A DNA stretch of 64,000 nucleotides from Adiantum capillus-veneris (GCA_014529385.2 CM043971.1:89455340-89519339); one strand, 5' to 3'; shown: positions 33,050 to 45,341, numbered from the stretch's first letter. Made by a program: numbers and translations. Notes: a model not told the origin generated them from the letters alone.

Positions 33050-34730
33050 CAAGCGGAGGTAGTTCGACTGGCACCCGGACAGGATGTTGCCATTACACCG
33101 AGCATTGGCAAACTTCGTTTGCAATGACAGGGGTGTTTAGGGCATGCGAGTGATGTTCTACTTGGAATCCCTTGGTATTGCCAGAACTACGCCGTGGTTG
33201 ACTACCGGGCCGAGAAAGCGATTTTGACAAATGAAGGGCTCAGAGATTGTACTTGAAGTTCAGTTTCTTTACTCATTCTTTTGGGAGAGAACTGAACGAT
33301 GGATAAAGGTTGAATATGTTTTGACCTGAACAAAAGAACGCCAAGATTTTTCTCCACACTCATGCCGATTGCTTTTTTTAGAGGGCCTGAAGATCAAACC
33401 ATTGATCTGAAACGTGGAAGCACGCCACCGAATCGGCCACCTTACCGTGTGAGCCGAGTACAGAATGAAAAGATTATGAACCCAGCGAAAGACCTCTTGG
33501 AAAAAGGGTCTTGTCCAGCCTAGTACTTCACCGTATTGCTCTCCAATGTTGTTGGTTTTGAAGAAAGACGGATCTTGGAGAATGTGCATCGATTATAGCA
33601 CTCTCAACGAAATCACCATCAAGAACAGATTTCCGATTCCTAGGATCAATGATATACTCGACAGGTTACAGGGATCCTAGTGCATTAGCAGGATTGACTT
33701 GAAGAGTGGATATCATCAGATCAGGATAGCGCCGAGAGATATCTACAAGACAACTTTTCGGACGACTTTTGAGTTATTTGAGTTTTTGGTGATGCCTCTT
33801 GGCTTAACCAATGCCTGTGACATTTAACCGGATGATGGACATAATTTTTCGAGAGTACAGGCTATTTGTTGGCACTTTCTTTGACGACATCATTGTTTTC
33901 TCCAAGAATGAGGCAGAACACAGAGATCATCTGCTTCAAGTCTTTCAGGCATTACAAGATCACACGTTAGTGATTAATGCAAAGAAAAATGAATTTTTCC
34001 TACCAGAGATACACTTTTTGGGACACATTGTGTCAGCAGTAGGAGTGCAAATAGACCCGGCCAAGATAGAGATACACTTTTTGGGACACATTGTGTCAGC
34101 AGCAGGAGTGCAAATGGATCCGTGATTGGCCCGATTTGAGGAATGTCCATGAAGTTAGAAGCTTCTTGGGACTGTGTTCGTACTACAGGCGGTTCATACG
34201 AAAGTTTGCAAAGGTTGCTTCCCCTTTGCATACCTTGACACAGAAAGGAGAACCTTTTTCGTGGGGACCCACAGAGGTGACTGCCTTTCGGACATTGAAA
34301 GAGAAATTGACTACGGGACCTATTTTGACTTTGCCGGACTTGCAGAAGTCATTTGAAGTATATTGTGATGCTTGTGGTCGTAGTCTGGGTGCGGTCTTGA
34401 TGCAAGAAGGCCATGTCATAGCTTACGAGAGACGTTTGTTCTCTAGGCTGGAGATGACAGCACAGATCTATGAGAAAGAGCTTTTGGCGGTTATCCATGC
34501 TCTTACTCAGTGGCGGCATTACCTACTCGGAGCGGATTTTACTGTCTTTACAGACCATCAGAGTTTGCGCTACTTCTTGTCACAGAAGCAACTTTCGAAA
34601 AAGCAGATGCGATGGGCGAACATCTTGTCACAGTTTCACTTCCAGATTGTCCATGTGCACGGACAGAAGATGTGGTGCCAGATGCTTTGTCTCGGAAGCC
34701 GTTGGTTCTGGCTATTTCCGTGATACATCA
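33050..34730 (+). pseudogene. Gypsy-2 protease remnant, reverse transcriptase and RNase H
   Basis: A protease remnant (DVLLGIPWYCQN, near 33150-33190) precedes the RT, recognised from [44 protein letters not shown] (intact DD pair), and the RT thumb; RNase H shows EVYCDACGRSLGAVLM and FTDHQSLRYFLSQ. Stops occur at several places and the fingers and palm are in different frames. A 63-bp in-frame duplication lies at 34005-34130. Confidence 0.85.
34005..34130 (+). repeat. 63-bp in-frame tandem duplication in RT
   Basis: AGAGATACACTTTTTGGGAC begins at 34005 and again at 34068. Each copy encodes EIHFLGHIVSA-GVQ, part of the RT thumb. The length is 21 codons, so the frame is kept up to the duplication. 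Confidence 0.9.
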
Positions 34731-34734
34731 TAGG

Positions 34735-35266
34735 AGCTTCGAGGATATGGTCGACCAGTATGCCACAGATACAGATTTTGCAGACGTTTTCACATGGATA
34801 CGGGATGGGGAGACAATAGTGGGATATTCCATTCGGGATGGCTACTTGATGAGAAAAACCATGTTGTGCATTACACAGCCGTTGAGGAAAAAGGTTATGA
34901 CTGAATGCCATTGTCCACCTTTTACGGGTCACCGCAGCATTGCTACCACCATGAAATGGGTAGACAGATACTTCTTTTGGCCGTGACTCAAAAAGGACGC
35001 GGAAGAGTTGTGCGCAGTATGCCAGAAGGTCAAGTTTGACAGGCATAAGGCACAGGGATTGTTACACCCTTTACCCATACCCACCCGCCATGGAAAAGTA
35101 TTGAAATGGATTTCATTTTTGATATCCAGATTACACAAAATGATCATGATGATTTTCCGATTACATGGCACGTCTGAGACAATTGTCTCCGACAGAGACC
35201 CGAGATTTATGAGTTTGTTTTGGAAGGCAATTTGGGAGAACATTCGTACGCAGTTGCAGTTCTCTT
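34735..35266 (+). pseudogene. Gypsy-2 integrase, N-terminal part
   Basis: After RNase H come HRSFEDMVDQYATDTDFADV and the H2C2 zinc region ([29 protein letters not shown]), then [20 protein letters not shown], which has the second catalytic aspartate. The region containing the first catalytic aspartate is damaged by a deletion near 35110-35160. The frame is cut by the gag-only element at 35267. Confidence 0.8.
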
Positions 35267-36398
35267 TGTCAGGAGTTTTTTGGAGCAAGGGATTGCGCAT
35301 ATGTACATACACATGCATGGTGCATCGAATAAAGGATTGCCCCTTTTCTTTAGCCAGGTGGTTACGTGGGGCCCACATGTGTACAGGTAGGACAGCATGT
35401 ACATAGTGCATCGATTTTCACTATTACCAGTACTAATGTGTTTTTTCTACAATAATGAGGAGTTGGTAGCACTTAAAACTTCTCGAGGAAGCTATCTGCG
35501 GGCTGACGACATGAGGTAAGCAGGTGCGTCAGATGGCATCTAGTGGCGATAGGAGGCCGAACGGGGTCAATACTTGCACGTGGATGAGTACGGACACAAC
35601 GTGGGTGTTTCCTTGTGATAATTATGTAGAAAGGTCATCATGAGGATCACTTTTTGGGGCCACTTCACGTGGTGGCGAGATGCATTATTGAAAAGAAATG
35701 AGTGTCAGGTGTGCGGATGATGCAAAAAGGTGACAACTATGCACTGCGAGGTCAGTTTTTGGCCTGTTCGAGGTCATCTAAAAGGCCAAGGGTGCCCAAG
35801 TAATAAATCTAAGTGTGGGAACTGAAAAAACTGAGAGAAGACCAGAAAAAACGTGGAGAAGAGAGGAGAAACAGCCGCAGGTGTGTTTTTGGGGTTTTTG
35901 GAGCCTGTTTTGGCCGTAAACTGCTCATCCGAGGTCGGATTTGAGCACTTTGACATTGTAGACTGGGGTTTTGGGCCGTTCCGGACGCGATGGCGCTGCC
36001 CATTTTGCCAAATTCCTCCCTCTTTTTCTGCTGTTTTTGCTGTGTAAGTTTCTCCTATGAGCGAAGTTTCCGCTCCAATTTGTGATTGTATCTAGTATCT
36101 TTTACCCATATTGTGTGAGCTGTTTGCCCCATTGGTGTTGGCCCAAGATCATTTGTATCTAAACATCAGAAATTCTCCTCTTTTGAGCTGAATTTTTGGG
36201 TGTGTGTGTGTATGTGTGTGTCTCTGTGTGGAGTGGGCAAGTGGATAGTCTCTCTCCTCTCACTCCATAGGTGTGTTTCCTGTCTCGGCCAGGTGGTTGT
36301 GTAAGGCGAGTGGTGCCCCATAGTGTGTGTGTGTATCTTTCCAAGAGTGTGTGTCGGGTCGTTATAGAGGCGCTGTGTGTGTTTTCATCCCGCTCTCA
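35267..36398 (+). repeat. Gag-only element 5' LTR
   Basis: Pairs with 39008-40139. Contains a (GT)n stretch near 36197-36223, where the copies differ in length. Confidence 0.92.
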
Positions 36399-37466
36399 TT
36401 CTTTTGGCACCCCCGCGGAGGATCTTCTTCGAGTACCTTCTGCTTCGAGCGTCAAGCTTCAAGATTCGAGATTACAGGTTGCAGGTTGCAGATAACAGGT
36501 TACAAGTACATGTTACAGGGATAGATACAGGTGATTCACACAGGTACAGGTAGCTGGAGTACAGTGATATACTAGCAGTGATGTCACTTGCAGTTGTTGT
36601 GGGTATGCATGACTTGGCGCCTATTTGAGCGCATTGTCTGCTGGATTGTACTTTACTTGTGGAAACTGCCATTGTACGCATTTGTGGAGCCATACTTGGT
36701 TGTATTTGGCAGTCCCAGCCATTTTTGAGACTTGGTCTGGAAGATAGTCATTTCTGAGACTTGACTATACGCGATTTGCATTAGCCTTCGTGTGAGGGTC
36801 GATAGCGTGAGGTTTTTATTGAGCTGGGGGATTCTCAAATGTAGAGATCCTTTCGGTGATACAGGTAGCTGGAGCATCCTTTTTGTGACCTCGCCATAGG
36901 CTATGTACTAGTGAGCCCTACTTGATGCTCGGGTTCTATTGTTGACAGTTTATGCATACATATACAGTCTTTATTTTGGGTTCCTACTGCTCTATTTCTG
37001 GGGAAACTCTGCCAAAATTTTTCCAAGTTATGATGGTTGGTTTTTTGGTCTTTTGAGCCATTTATGTTGTTATGCTGCTGAAATTTTGGCAAAATCAGAG
37101 GATAAGTCAGGTGTGCCTTCTTGGGAGCTGCATGGTTGGCTTTAATGGATGATCAAAATGGCCCTCAATTCACTCTATTTCATTTAACTCAGAGAATCCA
37201 GATAAATGTTCATGTGTCCACGAAGATTTTTTTCCAGCAGCGTATAGTCTTTATGTTCGGGCCAAGAAGATTAAGGGAGATACTAGAATGTCCTTTGCCT
37301 GTTGTAATTCCGATGATCAACTATGAAAACTCATTTGATGTGCATGTGTTTGTCCTTATCTGAAGTTGAGCTCTATTGAAGTTTCTGGGAATTGAGTTAG
37401 TCAAAAGTTTTGGGTTCTTGCACGTGTGTTTGAAGGGGTTCTCAAAGCATTGTAGCTTGGGTAGCC

Positions 37467-38957
37467 ATGGCTTTCTCTTATCCGGAATTTCATGGAAGAA
37501 GTGGTGAAGATGCGGAAGACTTTCTGGAGCAAGTCGAGGTGGCATGCATAAGCAACAATATGTGTGATGAGGAGAAGATTTTGAGGCTATTTGGATTGCT
37601 TTTGAAAGATGAGGCCCGTGTTTGGTTCATGGATTTGAAAGCTAAAGAAGCAGTGGCTTCTTCTTATGGTTTGAGTCTTGACAAGTTTATAGAAGCTTTT
37701 TTAGAGCGTTTCCAGGTTTTTGAAGATGCAAATGCAGTATGGAATGAGCTCAATGCTCTTAAGCAAGGTTCTTGTCAAGGTGTTGATGCCTATGTACAAG
37801 GTTTTACAGATTTATGGACTCGTTGGTGTGTTGCTCTTAAGGTTGAGACCCCCCCTTGTTCATTGAAGAAAAGTTCTTTTGTTGATGGTTTGTCACCTTG
37901 GTTGCGGTTCGAGGTTGAGTTGAAGAGGCCCGAGTCTTTTGAAGATGCGGTATGCATTGCAAAGCACAAGGAATGGAAGTTTAAGCGTCTTTAGGAACAT
38001 GGTATCAGTACAGGTATGCATGTGCAAGATGGATTTGACATGGAAGATGAAGTTAAGCCTAAGCAGGTGAAAAGTAGCCTATCCTATGATGTTTCTCGTT
38101 TCTTCCCAAGGTCTATTGTGAAGCGTAAAGAGGTCTTGCAGGTTGACAGGTTTATGGAAGAGCCTAAAGAGGTGAGTAATGCTTTGGATACATGATTGAA
38201 AAGTCTTGAAGAGGATGCATTGGCTACTTGTGTACCTTGTGATTTTTTGTGTGAGTGTGAGTTTGAGGTCATTGATGATGAGCACATATCTTTGGATACT
38301 AGTTCCTTGGAACTTAGGGAAGAGGGCAAGGTTGAGAGCCATTTTGTGGATTTGTTGGATGTGGAGCCTGTTTTGAAGCCATATTTTGATGTATGTGCAG
38401 TGATTGAACCGATTTGTGAGCATGATTGTGGTTTAGAGCAGGGATCTGTATTCTTGGAGACTGATGAACCCATGCTAGAAGCTATGGATCGTGGTGCTAG
38501 CCATGATTATGATGTGGATAAAGTTATGTGTGATGATGAGTATGCTTATGATGATGAGAAGGGGTTTGGCATATATGAGTCCAATCTCAGCTATGTGGAT
38601 GCCTATGCTAGGGATATGTGTGCTGCGGGGATACTTTTCTGCTTTGGATATCAACAACTTTACCTTCACACAATGCTTTTAGCTACTTGGGTGCATGATT
38701 TGCAGGTTGTTGCTATGGCTGGTGAAGCCAAGATGCCAGGTGATGAGTCACTTGAGTTGTCTCTATCGGTTGGGTTGAATGTGGCATGCAATATTTATGC
38801 TTTTGGAACTCCAAACAGGGCGGAGGTGTTAGTTGGATATGCCTATGGTGCATTTTGGTTGATTGTTGACAAATGTAGGTGTGGTGTTATGATGCTTCTT
38901 GTGAATGAGGCGATATGCCTTTGGCTTTTTGATCCAGGTGGAATGAGCATCTACTAG
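37467..38957 (+). pseudogene. Gag-like protein of the gag-only element
   Basis: One reading frame of 497 codons starts MAFSYPEFHGRSGEDAEDFL, a Retrotrans-gag entry, with DEARVWFMDLKAKE, FIEAFLERFQVFEDANAVWN and SCQGVDAYVQGFTDLWTRW in the capsid domain. It has two in-frame stop codons, TAG at 37992 and TGA at 38193. The second half is acidic (DDEHISLDTSSLELREEGK, MCDDEYAYDDEKGFG) and then hydrophobic; I recognise no domain in it. No zinc knuckle or protease is visible. Precise length and frame retention argue that the stops are recent. Confidence 0.75.
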
Positions 38958-39007
38958 TGCTGCTGCTGAGCATGAATGCTCTAGCAGGCTAGGGGGTGGG
39001 CAAATTA

Positions 39008-40139
39008 TGTCAGGAGTTTTTTGGAGCAAGGGATTGCGCATATGTACATACACATGCATGGTGCATCGAATAAAGGATTGCCCATTTTCTTTAGCCAGGT
39101 GGTTATGTGGGGCCCACATGTGTACAGGTAGGACAGCATGTACATAGTGCATCGATTTTCACTATTACCAGTACCAGTGTGTTTTTTCTACAATAATGAG
39201 GAGTTGGTAGCGCTTAAAACTTCTCGAGGAAGCTATCTGCGGGCCGACGACATGAGGTAAGCAGGTGCGTCAGATGGCATCTAGTGGTGTCAGGAGGCCG
39301 AACGGGGTCAATACTTGCACGTGGATGAGTACGGACACAACGTGGGTGTTTCCTTGTGATAATTATGCAGAAAGGTCATCATGAGGATCACTTTTTGGGG
39401 CCACTTCACGTGGTGGCGAGATGCATTATTGAAAAGAAATGAGTGCCAGGTGTGCGGATGATGCAAAAAGGTGACAACTATGCACTGCGAGGTCAGTTTT
39501 TGGCCTGTTCGAGGTCATCTAAAAGGCCAAGGGTGCTCAAGTAATAAATCTAAGTGTGGGAACTGAAAAAACTGAGAGAAGACCAGAAAAAACGTGGAGA
39601 AGAGAGGAGAAACAGCCGCAGGTGTGTTTTTGGGGTTTTTGGAGCCTGTTTTGGCCGTAAACTGCTCATCCGAGGTCGGATTTGAGCACTTTGACATTGT
39701 AGACTGGGGTTTTGGGCCGTTCCGGACGCGATGGCGCTGCCCATTTTGCCAAATTCCTCCCTCTTTTTCTGCTGTTTTTGCTGTGTAAGTTTCTCCTATG
39801 AGCGAAGTTTCCGCTCCAATTTGTGATTGTATCTAGTATCTTGCACCCATATTGTGTGAGCTGTTTGCCCCATTGGTGTTGGCCCAAGATCATTTGTATC
39901 TAAACATCAGAAATTCTCCTCTTTTGAGCTGAATTTTTGGGTGTGTGTGTGTGTATGTGTGTGTCTCTGTGTGGAGTGGGCAAGTGGATAGTCTCTCTCC
40001 TCTCACTCCATAGGTGTGTTTCCTGTCTCAGCCAGGTGGTTGTGTAAGCCGAGTGGTGCCCCATAGTGTGTGTGTATCTTTCCAAGAGTGTGTGTCGGGT
40101 CGTTATAGAGGCGCTGTGTGTGTTTTCATCCCGCTCACA
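39008..40139 (+). repeat. Gag-only element 3' LTR
   Basis: Same length as the 5' copy with scattered substitutions. Gypsy-2 integrase resumes immediately after it. Confidence 0.92.
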
Positions 40140-40931
40140 TCGTCATCGTTCCACTTGCAGACTGACGGGCAATTTGAGATTTCCAGTTCAATGATTTTAG
40201 ATTTATTGAAGTCTTGTATCTCGGATCAGAAGACTCAATGGAAAAAGAACTTACCTTTGGTGGAATTTGCCTACAATAACACGATACACTCTTCGACGGG
40301 GAAGACGCCATGTGAGATTGTTGAAAGTGCTGCGAAGGTTCCATCCTTCCTGAGCACGAAGATTAGATATTTGAAGCGGATGAATATAGATTTGGATACG
40401 GCTTTTGCCAAGGTTCGCGAGACTTTGCAGGAGTCTCAAGAACGACAGAAAAAGGCAGCGGTTCGCTATCGTCGCGACTTGAAATTGAAGGAGGATGATT
40501 GGGTGCTCTTACGTTTTGAGAAGGCACGCCTACGAAAGAAAAAGGGAAAGGAGAGGCATTTTACAAAGCTTAGTATGCGATACTATGGACCTTTCCAGAT
40601 CACTGACAAGATAAATGATGTCTCCTTCCGATTGAAACTGCCAGATACTTGGAGGATTCACAATGCATTGCATGTGAGTCTCTTGAAACCTGTTAAGGGT
40701 GATGTGCTTGATGATGAGGAGCCCGATGAGCAACCCGAAGTGGAAGAAAACGAGGAGATCCTTGTTCATGAACAGATTTTGACACATAACGATACAAAGA
40801 AAGGTAAAGTCCGAAGGCGGTTCTTGGTTAAGTTCAAGAACTTTCCTGCATTTGATGCGAAGTGGATGGAGGAGGAGCACCTAGCAGATACTCCTCGGAT
40901 TGTGAAACTTTACCTCGATGTTTTGGTTTAG
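40140..40931 (+). pseudogene. Gypsy-2 integrase C-terminal part and chromodomain
   Basis: This part is one open frame after the insertion: SSFHLQTDGQFEISSSMILD (the catalytic Glu), LVEFAYNNTIHSSTGKTP, MRYYGPFQITDKINDVSFRL and ALHVSLLKPV, then chromodomain RRFLVKFKNFPAFDAKWMEE. It is separated from the first half by the gag-only element, so no integrase can be made. Confidence 0.88.
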
Positions 40932-41517
40932 CATAGTCTACTCCAAACGGAACCGAGAATTCATCTTGGCCGGAGATCTGGTGCAGTGGGATGCACAAGA
41001 GGGGAGTCACTCCGCTCCTTTGTCAACAGATGCCTCGATTTTGATACTAAAGTCACTGATGTCTCTTTGAGCTTCAGGGATACTGAGAGCTGACAGTATT
41101 CTGCTGGATGACTTTATAAAATGGAATTCCTGATAATGATACTGATTTGTTCTTGACTTCTTGTGAGTGCAGGAACTGATAGCCGAAATGACTGCAGCAT
41201 TTTGGTCTGATTGATCTCGAATAGACATGGTTGCAATAGGGGTTAGTCAATCGGACATCGATGAGGTCCCGATTGGACCTAGATGTGATTGCTAGCTACA
41301 TTGCTGATAAATCATGGTCTTAAGATCGGAATGAATGTTGAATGTCATGTGATGTCTTGTGATGTCGTGTGATGTGACTGTCAATTTTGTACATGTGCTA
41401 GATGTGTATTCCTAGTATGTAGGTACTAACAGTCAGTGTCTGCTAAGACGGTTTATGGCTTTTGTTGGTTTTGTAGGGGTAATCGCGGTCGATTACAATG
41501 CTTTTAAGAGGGGGGTA

Positions 41518-42086
41518 TGTCACAAAGTGATGACGTAGCTATGGACAGCAGAAACCCTAATTTCTACCAGAAACCCTAAAATTCCTGCGAACCCTAATTT
41601 TTGTCAAAAACCCTTATTTCGGGAAATCGCGGAGGCTATATATATAATATATATATATATATATAGAAAATGATGAGCGACGCAAATTTTGCTTTTTCTT
41701 TACAATATGAGAAAGAGAGAGAGAATGCTATTGCTTTCAAGTTTTGACTCTCTGTGAGAGAGAGAGAGCAATTGCTTTTGATTTGAAGCTTTTGGGGCTC
41801 TGCTTTTGGGCATTCCTTGTAACCTTTAAATTAGTGGTGAGGGCCTCACTTCTCGGGGCATCTGGACGCAGAGTCTGAGAGTGAAACCCTAGCCACTCTC
41901 TTGTACTTTGATCTGATTAATATAAAAAGAAATACCGAAAGGGGCGCCAGTCTTTGGGGCCAATATCTCTAGGCACGGAACTCCGCTGGGTCAGTGCAAA
42001 TCTATTGTGATCTGTGAATTGTTTTGAAGTGGTTATTTGGTGCTGTCGCGGTTGATTCTTGACTTGGAGTGTCCAAGTCTGTTACA
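41518..42086 (+). repeat. Gypsy-2 3' LTR
   Basis: 569 bp with the same ends as the 5' LTR. A TA-repeat near 41638-41665 replaces the A-rich stretch of the 5' copy. U5 box 41933-41964. Confidence 0.93.
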
Positions 42087-42091
42087 TCTTC

Positions 42092-44330
42092 TCCGAGGAT
42101 GAGACAAAACATAGAGAACATCTTCTACAGGTCTTTCAAGCATTGCAGGATCACAAGTTGGTGATCAATGCAAAGAAGAGTGAATTTTTCTTACTAGAGA
42201 TACACTTTTGGGACACATCATCTCAGTAGCTGGAGTGCAAATGGACCCGACCAAGATTGAGACTATTCATGATTGGCCCGATTTGAAGAATATCCATGAA
42301 GTTAGAAGCTTCTTGGGCTTATGTTCTTACTACCGACGGTTCATTAGAAAGTTTGCAGAGGTTGCTTCCCCTTTGCATATTTTGACACAAAAAGGAGTCC
42401 CTTTCTCGTGGGGACCCACAGAGGTGACTGCCTTCCAGACATTGAAAGAGAAATTGACTACAGGACCAGTTTTGACTTTGCCGGATTTGCTTAAGTCATT
42501 CGAAGTATATTGTGATGCTTGTGGTCGTAGTTTGGGTGCGGTCTTAATGCAAGAAGGCCATGTCATTGCCTACGAGAGCCGATTGTTTTCAAGGCCGGAA
42601 TTGACAGCACAGATATATGAGAAAGAGCTTTTGGCGGTTATCTATGCTCTTACTCAGTGGCGACATTACCTACTCGGAGCCGATTTTATGGTCTTCACAG
42701 ATCACCAGAGTTTACGCTACTTCTTGTCACAGAAGCAGCTATTGGAAAAGCAGATGCGGTGGGCGAACATCCTGTCATAGTTTCACTTCTAGATTGTCCA
42801 TGTGCAGGGACAAAAGAACTTGGTGGCAGATGCTTTGTCACGGAAGCCGTTGGTCTTGGCTATTTCCGCGATACATCATAGAAGCTTCGAGGATATGGTC
42901 GATCAGTACGCCACAGATCCAGATTTTGCAGATGTATTCGGTCGAATACAAAATGGAGAGGTAGTAGCGGGATATTCCATTCGGGATGGCTACTTGATGA
43001 AGAAAACGATGTTGTGCGTTACACAACCGTTGAGGGAAAAGGTTCTAACCGAATGCCAGTGTCCACCATTTACGGATCACCGTGGCATTGATACCACCTT
43101 GAAAGGTGTGGAGCGATACTTCTTTTGGCCTAGACTCAAGAAGGATGTGGACGATTTTGTACGCAGTTGCTTGGTATGTGAGAAGGTCAAGTTTGACAGG
43201 CATAAAGCACAGGGTTTGTTACAGTCATTACCGATTCCCACACGCTGTGGGAAAGCATTGCAATGGATTTCATTTTTGATCTCCCGAAGACACAGAGTGG
43301 GCACGATGGTATTTGGACTGTTATTGACAGATTTAGCAAGCAAGCTCATTTCATTCAAGTGAAGAAAACAGTCAAGCCGGATCACTTAGCGAGACTCTTC
43401 ATTGCCTAGATATTTAGATTACATGGCATGCCTGAGACAATTGTCTTTGACAGAGATCCCCGATTTACGAGTTTGTTTTGGAAGGCTATTTGGGAGAACA
43501 TTGGCACACGGTTGTAGTTCTCGTCATCTTTCCACCTGCAGATAGATGGGCAATTTGAGATTGCAAATTCAGTCGTACTGGATTTGTTGAAGTCTTACAT
43601 TTCGGATTAAAAGACTCAATGGGAAAGGTTTTTACCATTGGTGGAATTTGCCTACAATAACACGGTTCACTCTTCGATGGGGAAGGCGCCATTTGAGATT
43701 ATTGAATGTGCTGGGAAGGTTCCACCCTTCGTAAGCATGAAAGATAAGATTTTTGAAGCCGACCAATACACGAGAAACTTGGACATTGCTTTTGCCAAGG
43801 TCCGGGAGGCTTTAGAGAAACCTCAGGAAAGACACAAAAATGCAGCAGAGTGACACCGTTGCGACTTGAAATTAAAGGAGAACGATTGGGTGCTCTTACG
43901 TTTTGAGAAGGCACGCCTGAGAAAGAAAAAGGAAAAGGAGCGGCTTTTTCCAAAGCTTAGCATGAGATACTATGGACCTTTCCAGATACAAGAAAAGATA
44001 AATGATGTCTTCTTTAGACTCAAGCTGCTCGATACTTGGAGAATTCACAATGCTTTTCATGTGAGTCTCTTGAAGTCTTTTAAAGGCAATGTGCCCGATG
44101 ATGGGGAGCCAGATAAGCAACCCCGAAGTGAAGGAAAGGGAGGAGATACTCGTTCCAGAACAGATACTGACACATAAAGATAGAAAGATTAAAGGTAAAG
44201 CGATAAGGCGGTTCTTGGTTAAATTCAAGAACTATCCCGCATTGGATGCGAAGTGGATGGAGGAGGAGGACCTAGGAGATGATACTCAGATTGTGAATCT
44301 TTACCTTGAAGCATTCGGTTTAGCATAGTC
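42092..44330 (+). pseudogene. Gypsy-host RT thumb, RNase H, integrase and chromodomain
   Basis: The frame resumes after Gypsy-2 with EHLLQVFQALQDHKLVINAK, then HEVRSFLGLCSYYRRFIRKF, RNase H (YCDACGRSLGAVLMQEG, FTDHQSLRYFLSQ), the H2C2 zinc region ([27 protein letters not shown]), integrase core pieces, and a chromodomain (RRFLVKFKNYPALDAKWMEE). A single stop (42778-42780) splits RNase H and several frameshifts break the integrase. Confidence 0.87.
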
Positions 44331-44544
44331 CGATAGAACCCCGATTTCAACATGAGCGAATCTAGTGCAACGGGTTTGCACAAGAGGGGAGTCACTCCTC
44401 TCGTTTGTCGACAGATTGCCCCGATATTTTGATTTGATATAAAGTCACTGATGTCCCTTTGGGTTTCATGGATACTGCTGAGCGGACAGTATTCTGTTGT
44501 ATGACTTTATGAACTGGAATTCTCGATAATGAAAATGATACTGG

Positions 44545-45055
44545 CAGTACGGACCCGCAACGTGCACTGACATGCTGACGTGGCATACTGTACGGACTTC
44601 CGAATTTTTTGGTGCGTTTTACGTTGACAGGCTGACATGGCAGCGTACGGATCTCCGCAAATTACAGAGGCTGCTTTTTAAGCACTGGCTAGTTTTTGGA
44701 CAGTTTTGGGAAGCTTTTGGACTCATTGCTTTATTTTTAAAAGCTTTAAGCTTACTTCTTTTGGGCTCTACTTTTGGACATCCCTTATAACCTATTAATT
44801 ACTGGGCAGGGCCTCACTTCTCAGAGCATCTGGACGCAGAGTCTGAGAGTGAGAACCCTCCCACTCTCTTGTACTTTGAACATAGATTAATACAAAACGA
44901 AATACCGAAAGGGGCGCCAGTCTTTGGGGCCAATATCTCTAGGCATGGAACCACGCCAGGCCGTGTCGAATCAAGTGTGAATTTTGAACTGTTTTGAAGT
45001 GAATCTCTGTTGTGTCGCGGTAGAATCTTGACTTGGAGTGTCCAAGTTTGTTACA
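44545..45055 (+). repeat. Gypsy-host 3' LTR (start deleted)
   Basis: Ends TTTGTTACA and carries the U5 box at 44903-44934. The purine tract and the LTR start are missing because sequence jumps from a leader-like stretch directly into LTR-like sequence near 44545. Confidence 0.7.
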
Positions 45056-45341
45056 GAAACCGGCCAATGTGGCCGGTCAATATTATAAAAGGGAGGGCAG
45101 GGCTTCATTTGTAGTTATCGACCCCCACTGATAGAGTGCCGGTGGTTAGCCCGTGAGGGTAGGAGTAGGCGAGGTCACCTCGAGGAGGTGAGGCTGGGTG
45201 GTATGGGACGCTCGGTTTTACAGGTGCACGCCTACGTCCTCGGACGCTGGCCCCAGCATGGGGGAGCTGTCGGATGGTGGCTATGGTTGGGTGGTTCGTC
45301 CGACGCGTATTTGTAGGCAGTCCGTGTAGCCGAGAGATCCA
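45056..45341. other. GC-rich stretch with hairpin, unrecognised
   Basis: ACCGGCCA and TGGCCGGT (45059-45077) form a perfect inverted repeat with a 3-base loop, followed closely by TATTATAAAAGGG, a TATA-like sequence. It resembles an LTR promoter region but has no partner in the window. No gene is visible. Confidence 0.4.

Larger units (their letters stand above)
35267..40139 (+). mobile_element. Gag-only LTR element inside Gypsy-2 (TR-GAG type)
   Basis: LTRs 35267-36398 and 39008-40139 are both 1132 bp, start TGTCAGGAG and end in CA, and look very similar by eye, which suggests a recent insertion. A candidate primer-binding site TGGCACCCCCGCGGAGG follows the 5' LTR, and a purine-rich GGGGGTGGGC precedes the 3' LTR. 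The interior encodes a gag-type protein and no protease, RT or integrase. I find no clean target-site duplication (CTCTT left, TCGTC right). Confidence 0.85.
30647..42086 (+). mobile_element. Complete Gypsy chromovirus nested in Gypsy-host (Gypsy-2)
   Basis: LTRs 30647-31224 and 41518-42086 start TGTCA and end TTACA; TCTTC is duplicated exactly at 30642-30646 and 42087-42091. The primer-binding site TGGTATCAGAGC is at 31226-31237 and the purine tract AAGAGGGGGG ends just before the 3' LTR. The interior has gag, protease, RT, RNase H, integrase and chromodomain with several stops and frameshifts, and is itself interrupted at 35267 by a gag-only element. Confidence 0.93.
28657..45055 (+). mobile_element. 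5'-truncated Gypsy chromovirus hosting nested insertions (Gypsy-host)
   Basis: The host parts are 28657-28766, 30401-30646 and 42092-45055. The first two carry RT sequence ([50 protein letters not shown]). The third resumes in the RT thumb and continues through RNase H, integrase, chromodomain and a partial 3' LTR. Gag, protease and 5' LTR are missing. The miniature element interrupts it at 28767 and the complete Gypsy at 30647, each with an exact 5-bp duplication. Confidence 0.88.

Noticed and set aside
35262-40144. Target-site duplication for the gag-only element
   Set aside because: CTCTT on the left and TCGTC on the right do not match; the insertion is still clear from the LTR pair and the interrupted integrase.
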